Program-made: the position numbers and the translations under genes | Source: Pelargonium cotyledonis | Taxonomy: Eukaryota > Streptophyta > Magnoliopsida > Geraniales > Geraniaceae | Length of the DNA stretch: 26,528 nucleotides | Reading direction: 5' to 3' | NCBI GenBank assembly: GCA_036897625.1 | Contig: JAYMTA010000583.1 | Coordinates: forward strand, 1-26,528 | Notes under the pieces: generated by a model | Told to the model about the DNA's origin: nothing | Seen by the model: only the letters and a program-made list of their open reading frames with translations | The model's database searches: none | Shown: piece after piece, positions 10,906 through 26,062 of the stretch | Layout of the letters: the number at the start of each line of letters is the position of its first letter | Position numbering within the stretch: the stretch's first letter is position 1

Positions 10906-10950
10906 TCAAATGTTGCCGCAAAGGGAGCAAATTCAAATGTTGCCGCAAAG
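10903..10950 (+). repeat. two 21-bp direct repeats at the duplication junction
   Basis: The 21-bp unit beginning AATTCAAATGTTGCC occurs at 10903-10923 and 10930-10950, starts 27 bp apart. It encodes the SNVAAK repeat in the protein. A related single unit (TTCAGATGCTGCCACAAAGG) lies at the end of copy 2 near 11751-11770. Confidence 0.85.
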
Positions 10951-11040
10951 AGAAGTATGAAGCTTGGATGGTCCGTCACAAGTCTTTTAAAGGAGGTGCG
11001 TCAGGGAGTAAGATTGTCGTTACCACTCATAATTCTGAAG
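10950..11040 (+). repeat. out-of-frame NB-ARC fragment inside the LRR region
   Basis: This is the second copy of 9526-9616, with 89 of 91 bases identical. In the gene's open frame it is read shifted by one register, so it yields the unrelated peptide KLGWSVTSLLKEVRQG instead of the RNBS-B segment. It joins LRR copy 2 at a TGAAG shared by both parent sequences. Confidence 0.9.
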
Positions 11041-11724
11041 ATACACGAACACTCTTCAACTATTCAAAAGGTGCGCCATTCGTCTTTTACATGCTGTTCC
11101 TGTGAAGTCTCAGGAAGATTTGGAGTGTTTGGTGAAAGAAAAGGTTTGCAGACATTATTGGCATTACCTGTTGGGAAATCATCTTCAGATAACTTGATAT
11201 CCAATGAAGTTTTGAATAGGTTGTTGTCAAAGCTAAAGAAATTGAGAGCACTATCTTTGAGCAGTTATCAGATAAAGGAGGTACCAGAGTCAGTTAATAG
11301 CTTGAAGCATTTAAGGTACCTGAATTTATCAGATACTGCTATCAGGTTGTTACCTGAATTTGTTTGCTCTCTCTTGAACTTGCAAACACTGCTATTAAGA
11401 AGGTGCAAGGAACTTGAGAAGCTGCCTACAAGCATTGGAAATCTAACCAACTTGTGCCATCTTGATATTAGTGAAACACCCAAGTTGACAGAGATGCCAG
11501 TGGGAATTGGTAATTTGACATATCTTTGTACTTTGAGAAAATTCATTGTGGGAGTGGGAGTAGGAGTAGGTGATGGGCTCAACTTAAGAGAGTTGAAAGA
11601 CCTTTCTCATCTTAAAGAAGAACTTTCCATTCAAAAGTTGCGTAATGTGGGGAACTATCAACATGCAAGAGAGGCTGATTTGAAGGGCAAGGGGGGTCTA
11701 GAAAGGTTGGTGATGGAATGGAAT
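11041..11724 (+). repeat. LRR block, copy 2 of a tandem duplication
   Basis: This is the second copy of 10222-10905. It continues into what looks like the original downstream sequence (EDSDEEADSDAATKVLELLQPHRNLKTL), which copy 1 lacks. That suggests the copy-1 end is the novel junction. Confidence 0.9.
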
Positions 11725-13599
11725 AAGGAAGATTCAGATGAGGAAGCAGATTCAGATGCTGCCACAAAGGTTCTTGAGTTGTTGCAGCCCCACCGAAATC
11801 TGAAAACACTTGCAATTAACTTCTATTGCGGAAGAGAATTCCCGTCGTGGATAGGAGATCCATCGTCGATGAGTAATATAATAGAGTTGGTGCTATGTGA
11901 TTGTTGGAAGAGTACATCATTACCATCTCTTGGGAGACTACCTGTGCTCAAGTGCTTGACTATACAGGGGACGAAGGCAATAAAGAGTTTGGGTTTTGAA
12001 TTCTATGGGGGTGTTTCGGCTTTTCCAGCATTAGAGACTCTAAACTTTCGGGATATGTTGGGATGGGAGAAGTGGTGTTCATCTGAAGTTCCCTTGTTTG
12101 CTTGAGCTTGAGTTACTAAATTGTCCACTTCTAATTGGAGAATGTACTGTCAGCCTTCCGTCACTTTGCCAATTGAAGCTGGAGAATTGTAACGAGTCCG
12201 TTCTGAGATGTATGATTGACCTTGCCTCCCTCACAACTTTGAGGATCAAGAAAATGCCAGGGCTTTGTTGTTTACATGAAAGTGTTGGGCAGATGCTGGT
12301 GGCACTGAAACATCTGGAGCTGCATGAGTGCGAAGACCTGACGTGTTTGTGGCAGATTGGAGCTGGAATTGAAGAAAACTTCAGAAGTTTGACAAGTTTG
12401 GATTTAAGGAGATGTCCCCAGCTTGTATCCTTTCTCACAACATCAACAATAAAGAAGATGGCGTCTCTTGAAAAGGTAATTGTCATGAACTTTCCAGATA
12501 TTGGATCTGTCCCAATCGGGGAACAGCAGGAAGAGAATGGTTTTCCAAGGAAGCTGAGTGATGTTGAGCTTGAGGATTGTGGAGGTGAGTTCATAGAGTG
12601 GATGGTGAATGGGATAATGAGGAGGCCACATGATGGTAACCCTTGTGTTGCTGTTGAGCACTTGAAGATTAGAAGTTGTGATTCTCTCCAACACTTGGGG
12701 ATTAAAAATAAGCTAAAATTGTTGGAAATCTCAGATTGTAAAAACCTGGTGTCCCTGTGTAATTCAGAGCAGGGGGTGAGTAGTGATATTAATTTGGAAA
12801 TTGAATTCTTGGATATTGAGGGTTGTCCAAGATTCTTACTTCTTGGTGGTGGTGTAGTTAAGAGTCTTATTGTCCAGGAATGCGACCAGTTAGAATCACA
12901 AAAGTTGAAGGCATGAAGATAAGTATGTGTCCAAATCTGAAAAGGCTGCCAGATAGACTACACAGCCTCACAAATCTCACATCTTTGATGTTGTTTGAAT
13001 GTGAAGGTATAGAGAGGTTCCCAGAAAGTGGCTTGCCCATCCCCAACCTCAAATCCTTGCAAATCTACATTTGCGAGAATCTAAAGTGGCTGCCAAAGAA
13101 CATGCATAGTCTCACATCTCTTGAATTCTTGGTAATAAAGTTCTGTCCAGGTGTGGAATTCATTACAGAGGAACGAGGGTGTTTGCCTCCTAATCTAGTT
13201 CATCTCGAGATCAGTTATTGTTCTAATATGAAGCAGTCAATGACAGAGTGGGGGTTGCAAACTCTCACCTCTCTTGAAAGCTTAACCATAGGAGGACTAC
13301 CTAAAGTGGCAGAAGACGAGGCAACTCTAACCGCTGTTTTGTAGCTTCCGACTTCTCTAACAGAGCTTCGTATCATAGATTGGGAGAAAGTGGAGTCCAT
13401 AACATCATCTTCATGGGGAATTCAAAACCTCACCTCTCTTACAATATTGCAGCTTTGGCTGAGATTCTTGTCAAAGGAATGCTTCCCTCCCACACTGGAA
13501 CAACTACTTATCAGAAAGTGTCCAATTGTTGCAAAGAAATGCTCAGAGGGAAAAGGAAAATACTGGCCCCTAATCTCCCTCATCCGTAAGATTATTTGA

Positions 13600-14562
13600 C
13601 TAAGGTAACCATTAATTACTGTATGTTTTTATTTTTATTCAATTCACATCTGTAAAACTTGTTTGGTAATACATTGCAAAATTTTCTATATAAAATGCAG
13701 CTTGGAGGAAAAAATGGAAGAAAACCCATTTGCAATCTGCAGATGACACTACTACAAGGCTTTGTTTGCACATAGTTACAATGCATTTTAAAATGCAACA
13801 ACTAACTACCAAAACTATCTCGAAAATGAAGGTAGAATTGATACCTAGAAACAGGGATCTATTTTCTCGTAATGGGAAAACCCGAGTCCATTTCTTGGTG
13901 TTGATATCCATATTGAAACTCTTGAAATGCATATTCTTATTCCCCGTGGAATAGCAAAGAACGAAACAAAGGTCTCCTCTGATGTCAACCAGATAATGAG
14001 TCTAGAAACTATGGATGAATTGAAGGTGCAGCTAGGGATAACTTATCCCAAAAGAAAGCTACAATTCGAACCGGAACTCGCTAGCACTCGAAACCCGATC
14101 CACATTTTTTCAAGTTCGGTTTGCATATAACCAATTTGATCAATTTTAAAGTTGAACAAACTCGTACAAACTTGCATATTTTACACGTAAATCCGCAATC
14201 CACACGTCTTTTGAGAGTCACTTCTACCTCTGATTATGGTATATAGATAGACAAGTCAAATAAAGGCCAATTCTTTCCACAAAAAGGGCAAGTTTCAAAC
14301 AAAGGCCAAACATGTATTTCAAAAAGGTTAGCAAAATTCTCCAATGTACAAGAAGAAAAAAGCCTTAACTATAACTGGTTAATAGCATTATAGAATCAAA
14401 AAGCCATAACTAGGGTCATGAGTTCAGCACTCTCTCACCATGCTCGGGTGCGAAACTCGTGACCCAAAAAAATTGGCCTAACGAATGAGTAAATTCAAAT
14501 ACGAAGCTACCCATAAACGCTTGGGCTTTTCTCTCTCTCCCCCTCGCTCTTTTCCTAATTCA
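13600..14562. other. spacer between convergent genes
   Basis: This holds the 3' flanks of the NLR (+) and the JMJ gene (-). Short frames at 13639-13954 are overlapping antisense shadows with no domain. A piece at about 14413-14466 (GGGTCATGAGTTCA followed later by CTCGTGACCC and an A run) recalls a degraded SINE tail, without clear ends. A CT-rich tract at 14529-14550 lies in the probable 3' untranslated region of JMJ. Confidence 0.5.
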
Positions 14563-20534
<5,972 letters not shown>

Positions 20535-21290
20535 TAGGATAGAAACAATCCTACAAAAATAACCTAATGTTCTTCACCAAAACAAAGCCAAAAAATATAT
20601 TTTTTTTTTCTGCCCAAATCAAATTCAACACAAACCCTAGCTGATTCAGAACCAACAACACAAACCCAAATCAACAATTTATCAACAACACACAAATAAA
20701 TGATTCACATCAATCCATTGAAACCCAAAAATCCCAATTCACAGAGCTTCCAAAAACAGAGTATATTTCCTGTTTCTCTGTTTCTTTATCTTTATGAATC
20801 GAAAAAAACAAACCCACCCCCACAAATATTATTATAAAACTTTTAAATCAATAAAAACAAAACAAACCCAGAAAAGAAATTTTCATATATCTCTCACCAA
20901 ATAAATAAGAAAACCGAATATGAATCAAAAAGGAAATGAAGGAAAAAAAAAGTTAAAACAAACCAGAAATTGACTCAGTAAACCAAAACATATCGACCCA
21001 GAGAAAATCAATAGAAATTGATCGGTAGAAAAAAAACACGTCAATGACTTTAAAAAAAATAAAAAATAAAAAAAAAACTGAAAACCCTCTTGGATTTTAC
21101 TGAATTATTGATAAAAGAATTTATTTTGATTGCAACAATTTTATAAAAATAAGTAAATAAAAATAAAAATAGCAAATGTGGTACCTTAACGAGAACGGTT
21201 AAGATTCCAAAGTCGAAGAAGCCTGTGATTGTGTTTGTGTTTGGTTTTACTTTTCTGGTCAGTCCTCCACATTCTGACTCCAACTTTATT
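20535..21290 (-). promoter_or_regulatory. 5' leader of the JMJ gene: non-coding exon, leader intron and start region
   Basis: A good acceptor (TTTTTGTAG at 20551-20559 on the minus strand) makes 20535-20550 the end of the leader next to the start codon. Upstream, AAG|GTACC places a donor after 21185, so a non-coding exon probably runs from there to about 21250-21290 and the leader intron is about 634 bp. An ATG at 21270-21272 would open a 28-codon upstream frame ending at TAA 21186-21188, right before the donor, if transcription starts upstream of it. Confidence 0.55.
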
Positions 21291-21326
21291 TATCTATTTA
21301 TTTTTATTTTTATTTTTATTTTTTGG
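21286..21326. repeat. TTTTTA-rich low-complexity tract
   Basis: Repeats of TTTA and TTTTTA lie directly upstream of the JMJ leader (AAATAAATAAA on the coding strand). They may include TATA-like promoter sequence. Confidence 0.6.
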
Positions 21327-21565
21327 TATTGTTGATTTTCTTTAACGGTGCATGGTTAATTTAATTAATTAAGATTTTCAACAACAAAATTCAAGAACAA
21401 AGATTTTGAACAATAAATTAGGATAAAAAATTACTTATTTCACGAGATAGAGTTCAACGTAAAACGATAAATTTCTCGTGCATGATATAAGAGATTCATG
21501 AACAAAATAAAAGTACATGCAATTTAAAAGTATTTACGATTGTGGATTTATTAAAACAAAATTTG
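21327..21565. other. AT-rich spacer, no gene seen
   Basis: No coding frame or RNA gene is recognised up to the SINE-like insertion. Confidence 0.5.
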
Positions 21566-21628
21566 CTCCTCAAGAAATGTCAAGTTCAAGGCTCAGTTGG
21601 TACACACTTGCTTTATAGAAAGAAAAAA
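21566..21628 (+). mobile_element. short SINE-like insertion with target duplications
   Basis: A perfect 13-bp repeat, AAAACAAAATTTG, stands at 21553-21565 and 21629-21641. The 63 bp between contain GGCTCAGTTGGTAC, a good match to a tRNA/SINE box A, and end in an A-rich tail. No box B is present. It looks like a shortened tRNA-headed retroposon on the + strand. Confidence 0.6.
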
Positions 21629-21641
21629 AAAACAAAATTTG

Positions 21642-22177
21642 TTGGGTTATGATAGGTTTTTAATTATTCTATCAAGGTTGTGTCATCTCTTTTTTATTCA
21701 TAATTTAGTGTTTACGATTTTGTTAAGATGATCATGAGTGAGATTAGTGAGTAGATAGAACCAATGCCAAATCAATAACTTTGTGCGCGTAAAAATATTA
21801 AGCCATTATTGAAATTGGTTCAGAAATAGTTTGGTTGCATTTATCAAAAGTAATAAATTGCTTGAATTATATTATGTTTCCTAACAAAAGTAACAAAAGA
21901 GAAATGATATGGGGAGGGAAAAACAGATAACACTCGTATGCGTTTTTTTATTCAATATGTGCTTAACATTTATTAGTTTATAACAATAGCTAATGTCGAT
22001 TGTTGGTACACTAAAATTAGTTTTCATATAAATAAGAAGTTTATACAGAAAAGGAAGAACCAATCATTCAAAAAAAAGTTCAACGGTTGATTGCTCAATT
22101 TTAGTTAAATCAAATGATCCATACCCAAAAAAAATAGATAAAACATTTAATTTTGTATTGTGAATGTTCATTGAATT
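21642..22177. other. AT-rich spacer, no gene seen
   Basis: No gene or RNA is recognised. The short antisense frame near 21881-22063 has no domain. Confidence 0.5.
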
Positions 22178-22347
22178 TGTTGTGATAGAGAGAATCAGAT
22201 AAGAAGAGATGAGAATAAGATTGTATTAGAGATCTCTTAGATTACAAAGGATAGGACTCTTTAATAGAGCTAGAGAGGGACCTAAATGGTATAAATGACC
22301 CTACATACTAAACTAATTACATATATACACTATCACTAACACTAACA
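22178..22347 (-). repeat. 3' LTR of the copia element
   Basis: The LTR begins TGTTAGTG and ends CACAACA on the minus strand. It aligns with 25897-26062 over its whole length with many substitutions, and carries one extra 6-bp unit (ACTAAC) next to the PPT. Confidence 0.88.
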
Positions 22348-22358
22348 CTCCCCCTCAA
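22348..22358 (-). other. polypurine tract of the copia element
   Basis: TTGAGGGGGAG on the minus strand directly precedes the 3' LTR and would prime plus-strand synthesis. The stop codon of the pol frame lies inside it. Confidence 0.85.
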
Positions 22359-23956
22359 GTTGGAGCGTATATATCATATGCTCCTAGCTTGTTACATATA
22401 TATACAACCCGAGGACCCCTAAGGGATTTTGTGAAGATATCCGCAAGTTGATCGTTAGAGTTGACAAATTCTGTTACAATAACTCCATCAACAAGTTTTT
22501 CTCTCACGAAGTGACAGTCAATCTCAATGTGCTTACTCCTCTCATGGAAGACTGGATTGGAGGCAATGTGAAAGGCGGCTTGATTGTCACATATTAGCTT
22601 CATTGGAGTAACTTTGCAAAACTTTAGTTCTTCAAGGATTTGTTTAACCCATATAAGCTCGCATGTCGCATTTGCCATAGCTCGATACTCAGCTTCTGCG
22701 CTTGACCTTGCCACTACGTTCTGCTTCTTGCTTTTCCAGGAAACTAAATTGCCACCGAATAAGACACAGAATCCAGAGGTTGACCTTCGATCAGTTGGAC
22801 ATCCGGCCCAATCTGCATCTGTATAACACTGGACCTCCATATGCCCTTTATTCTCATAAAGTAAACCTTTTCCTGGAGCTCCTTTGATGTATTTTAGAAT
22901 ACGCAGGGCGGCTTCCCAATGAGATTCACATGGAGAATTCAAGAATTGGCTTACTATACTCACAGCAAACGAGATATCTGGTCGAGTTACTATGAGATAG
23001 TTAAGCCTCCAAACCAGTCTTCGATATTTCCCTTGATCTGCTAGAGGCTCCCCCTGTCCAGGTAAGAGTTTAACATTCGGATCCATTGGAGTGTCGACTG
23101 GTTTGCAATCTAATAGACTGGCTTCCTCAAGGATATCTAAGGCATACTTTCGTTGGGAAATTGAAATCCCATCTTTTGATTGTGCAATCTCGATGCCAAG
23201 AAAGTATTTGAGTTTTCCCATATCCTTGGTCTGGTAGTGTTTGAACAAGTGATCTTTTAGCTGTAGAATACCATTGCAATCATTCCCAGTGATTACTATG
23301 TCATCAACATAGACTACTAAGTAGATACAGTATGATGATGAATGACGATAGAAGACCGAATGATCCGCTTCACTGCGTGTCATTCCAAATGCGTGAACTA
23401 CAGCACTGAATCTACCAAACCAAGCTCTCGGAGATTGCTTGAGACCATAAAGAGACTTCCGGAGCTTGCATACTAATCCTGACTCCCCCTGAGCAACAAA
23501 TCCAGGTGGTTGCTCCATATATACCTCATCTTCCAAATCACCATGCAAAAACGCATTTTTGATATCAAGTTGGAAAAGGGGCCAATTGCTAATAGATGCC
23601 ATAGACAAGAGGAGGCGTATACTAGTCATTTTGGCAACCGGAGAGAATGTATCACTGTAGTCCAGACCAAATATTTGCGTGTACCCTTTTGCAACCAAGC
23701 GGGCCTTGAGGCGATCAAGTTTGCCATCTGGACCCACTTTGGGAGTGAAAATCCAACGACAACCAACTGTGGTTTTTCCGGAAGGTAAAGGAACCAACTC
23801 CCAAGTACCATTGGAGTGCAGCGCATCCATTTCCTCAATCATTGCCTGACGCCAACCAGGATGGGATAGGGCTTCACCTGCAGTTTTAGGAATCTGGACG
23901 GAGGAGAGACTTGCCACACAAATAGAATAGGTAGGTGATAAACGGTCATAGTTCAA
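22355..23956 (-). CDS. copia pol fragment: reverse transcriptase and RNase H
   Basis: About 530 open codons hold the complete C-terminal half of a copia polyprotein. The RT starts near EALSHPGWRQAM, with ARLVAKGYTQ, FQLDIKNAFLHGDL, SLYGLKQSPRAW and the catalytic YVDDI. RNase H follows with CYTDADWAGCPTDRRSTSG, SSAEAEYRA, the DNQAA aspartate and HIEIDCHFVRE. There is no ATG at the 5' end of the open stretch, because this is the inner part of a polyprotein; the frame continues some codons upstream. No stop interrupts RT or RNase H. GKYRRLVWRLNYL carries a Trp where the family usually has Gly. Confidence 0.93.
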   Translation of the reverse strand: MNYDRLSPTYSICVASLSSVQIPKTAGEALSHPGWRQAMIEEMDALHSNGTWELVPLPSGKTTVGCRWIFTPKVGPDGKLDRLKARLVAKGYTQIFGLDYSDTFSPVAKMTSIRLLLSMASISNWPLFQLDIKNAFLHGDLEDEVYMEQPPGFVAQGESGLVCKLRKSLYGLKQSPRAWFGRFSAVVHAFGMTRSEADHSVFYRHSSSYCIYLVVYVDDIVITGNDCNGILQLKDHLFKHYQTKDMGKLKYFLGIEIAQSKDGISISQRKYALDILEEASLLDCKPVDTPMDPNVKLLPGQGEPLADQGKYRRLVWRLNYLIVTRPDISFAVSIVSQFLNSPCESHWEAALRILKYIKGAPGKGLLYENKGHMEVQCYTDADWAGCPTDRRSTSGFCVLFGGNLVSWKSKKQNVVARSSAEAEYRAMANATCELIWVKQILEELKFCKVTPMKLICDNQAAFHIASNPVFHERSKHIEIDCHFVREKLVDGVIVTEFVNSNDQLADIFTKSLRGPRVVYICNKLGAYDIYAPT

Positions 23957-24401
23957 ATAACGGTATATGGGATAAGGGTTAATGATAGACCATGTACCTT
24001 TCCATTGTGCAATGGAAGACTGTCATCCTGCGGGACCGGAGCCAGAGGACTAACTGTCGAAGGCGGTGAGTCAGAGGGAACTATAGTAAGTTGATCATCG
24101 GTAGTTGGAGCAGACCAAGGTCATTGATGATGGGTGAGCAATGGAGGTTTCTCAGAGGATGCAAAATGTGGAGCCTCAATGAGAACTGAAGAATAGGCTG
24201 GAAGAGAAAGGACGTGATCAAGGCTTTGGTTGTCTTGATGGTTGACCGGGAAGTAGAACTGATGTTCAAAGAATGTGACATCAGCAGTCATGAAATATCG
24301 GTTTAGTTCAAGAGAGAAGCACTTATAGCCTTTTTGAAGACAAAAGTAACCTAAAAAGACACATTTAAGAGCTTTGGGAGCTAATTTGTCTTGTCTAGGA
24401 T
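23957..24401 (-). pseudogene. degenerate remnant of integrase C-terminus and hinge
   Basis: Downstream of the gag-protease frame a different frame reads LDPRQDKLAPKALKCVFLGY, followed by FMTADVTFFEH, the conserved segment that lies after the integrase core in copia polyproteins. This frame ends at a stop near 24123. The HHCC zinc domain and D,D35E core that should lie upstream are absent. The linker to RT is broken into short frames. Confidence 0.8.
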
Positions 24402-25376
24402 CTAAACAGTGGACAAAACAAAAGCATCCTTGTTACCACACAAATGATCGGTAGCACCAGAATCAACTATCCAAGGGCCACATGATTGGCCCTTAGTGAT
24501 GCATACTGAGGGATTACCCGTATGCACTAGTTGAGATTGTGTTCCATATTCGTTGGAGCTTGATTTGGCCTGAAGAACGTTGACCATGCGGGCAGGAGGG
24601 GCAGCAGGACGACCATGTTTCTTCCAACACTTATCTTTACGATGACCAAGTTTCTTACAGAAGTTGCATAGAGGTCGAGTACCTGACCCTTTTCGGTTGG
24701 CAGCCTCAAAAGCATAAGGAACTGGTGCAGAACTTACTGGGGCAGAAGTGACATGAGTTCCGAATGTATTTAACAACCGTTTGAATGTGTCCTTCATAGT
24801 AGGATTATTAGAACTGGTCAAAATCTGATGTCGTGCTGATTCATATTTAGGTTTCAGTCTAAAGAGAGCAGCAACCATGAAGAACTTCTCCCTTTGTGCA
24901 ATGTGTTTTGCATGAGTGCTAGAGAATGACATAAGAGCATCATACTCCTGCATAAGGGCACAGACTTTTCCCAGATAAGATTCCATACTCCCTTCTTGTT
25001 TCATATTCTGGATACTATTGACTATAATATACAATCTTTGAATGTCATTGGTATAACATTTAGAAGCCCCATTCCACACATCATAATAGGTTTCAAAAGG
25101 AAGAAATAATTGAAATAGGGAGGAATCAATAGATTGCCACAAAAGATTGCATAATTGGGCATCCATTTGTTCCCATTTATCTCGACTATCCTTAGGGATG
25201 TCCTCAACCTTTTTGAGAAGATGGTCAATTTGACCTTGCCCTTTGAACCACATCTTAACAGAAGTTGCCCATGAAAGATGATTGGTAGATCCTGTTAGTT
25301 TTTCTGTGGTGATAGAATGGGCACCATAAATAATAAATGGCTGAGAGGGTCCATTGACGAGTTTATTTTCAGCCAT
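24402..25376 (-). CDS. copia gag with zinc knuckle and start of protease
   Basis: The frame runs from ATG (25374-25376) for 324 codons. The capsid-like part starts with LTGSTNHLSWATSVKMWFKG and continues through the SMESYLGKVCALMQEYDAL region. CNFCKKLGHRKDKC is a C-x2-C-x4-H-x4-C nucleocapsid knuckle. WIVDSGATDHLCGN at the end is the aspartic protease active-site segment. The frame then stops at 24402-24404, about where a deletion has removed the rest of the protease and nearly all of the integrase. In life this polyprotein would assemble the virus-like particle. Confidence 0.92.
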   Translation of the reverse strand: MAENKLVNGPSQPFIIYGAHSITTEKLTGSTNHLSWATSVKMWFKGQGQIDHLLKKVEDIPKDSRDKWEQMDAQLCNLLWQSIDSSLFQLFLPFETYYDVWNGASKCYTNDIQRLYIIVNSIQNMKQEGSMESYLGKVCALMQEYDALMSFSSTHAKHIAQREKFFMVAALFRLKPKYESARHQILTSSNNPTMKDTFKRLLNTFGTHVTSAPVSSAPVPYAFEAANRKGSGTRPLCNFCKKLGHRKDKCWKKHGRPAAPPARMVNVLQAKSSSNEYGTQSQLVHTGNPSVCITKGQSCGPWIVDSGATDHLCGNKDAFVLSTV

Positions 25377-25884
25377 TGCAAAATCTGTGAATAATCACTA
25401 GAATATAAAAATATTCAATAACAAAGAGAAAGTAGATGACACCGTGAATCAGAGTAGCTGGAGGCGGGATGGAGATGGGAAAGTGAAGAGGAGATCATAT
25501 CTGAAAACTGGAGCTCCGACAACTTTTTTGGCGACCGGTGACTTTTCTAGTGACGTCAACTGGGCAGCGGGCACCTATGGTTCTGACCGGAATTTCACCA
25601 GGAGTCTGATGGTGTAGGCCGTAAAGTTAGACGCGCCGTCGTTAGGGAAATCGACGGCAAAACAAGGACCAAGGCAGAGCTCCGGCGATAACGCGTGGAT
25701 GACCGGACGGTGACAATTGTTCTAGGGTTTTGACGGCCTGTGTGAGATGAATATGACGGTATGGTCAGGTCTCCGATACGACATCGGGAATAAGTCAAAA
25801 CAATGATTTTTTCGAGAAAGCTTGCCGGAAAATGATATACGGCAACGACAGAAACGGAAAAAGGAGAAAAAGAATTTTATTCAA
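25377..25884 (-). other. untranslated leader of the copia element
   Basis: This lies between the PBS and gag start and has no coding frame of note. It is more GC-rich than the surrounding DNA and contains several CGG/CCGGT strings. Confidence 0.6.
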
Positions 25885-25896
25885 GCTCTGATACCA
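25885..25896 (-). other. primer binding site (initiator tRNA-Met)
   Basis: TGGTATCAGAGC on the minus strand follows the 5' LTR directly. It is the standard copia PBS, complementary to the 3' end of plant initiator methionine tRNA. Confidence 0.93.
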
Positions 25897-26062
25897 TGTT
25901 GTGATAGAGAGGATAAGACGAGAATTGATAAGATAAGATTGTATATTTTTGATGACTTAGATTACAAATGATAGGACTCTTTAAATAGAGCTAGAGAGGG
26001 ACCTATATGACATAAATGACCCTACATAATAAACTAATTACATATATACACTATCACTAACA
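25897..26062 (-). repeat. 5' LTR of the copia element
   Basis: The LTR has TGTTAGTG at its outer end and CACAACA next to the PBS. It is paired with 22178-22347. AT-rich CATATATACAC near the outer end could supply a TATA-like element. Confidence 0.88.

Larger units (their letters stand above)
8678..13599 (+). pseudogene. CC-NB-ARC-LRR resistance gene (RPP13-like type), decayed
   Basis: This is an intracellular immune receptor of the CNL class. From the ATG at 8678 the coiled-coil part includes AVLEDAEDKQ, but about ten residues usual between the FA and W positions are missing. NB-ARC motifs follow: P-loop GMGGSGKTT (about 9274-9300), RNBS-A, kinase-2 LVVLDDVW (9499-9522), RNBS-B, GLPL (9778-9792), RNBS-D CFAYCATIPKDYEF and MHD (10147-10155). 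LRRs run to the end. Breaks are a frameshift at about 8935-8965 (frame 2 to 1), another near 12080-12105 (1 to 2), a third near 12880-12916 (2 to 1), and in-frame TAG at 13342-13344. Coding-like sequence ends at the TGA at 13597-13599. The longest open piece is about 1,030 codons (9013-12105). There is no sign of introns. An internal duplication enlarges the LRR. With four breaks a full product is unlikely, though a truncated NB-LRR is possible. Confidence 0.9.
22178..26062 (-). mobile_element. Ty1/copia LTR retrotransposon with integrase deletion
   Basis: In minus orientation the order is 5' LTR, initiator tRNA-Met PBS, untranslated leader, gag with zinc knuckle, protease motif, deletion, integrase tail, reverse transcriptase, RNase H, PPT and 3' LTR. 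Protease-integrase-RT order is the copia arrangement. The LTRs are short (about 166 and 170 bp) and clearly diverged from each other, so the insertion is old. Five-base sequences outside the LTRs (GAATT and CTATA) do not match, so no target duplication is visible. Lacking most of the integrase, the element cannot transpose on its own. Confidence 0.92.

Noticed and set aside
10446-11582. Antisense frames with THSHSHSH- or TPTPTP-like repeats in the NLR
   Set aside because: They are the complement of the GTGGGA hexamer repeat in the LRR, seen twice because of the duplication.
14400-14470. Second SINE with GGGTCATGAGTTCA as box B
   Set aside because: No box A or flanking duplication could be placed; left as a remark in the spacer entry.
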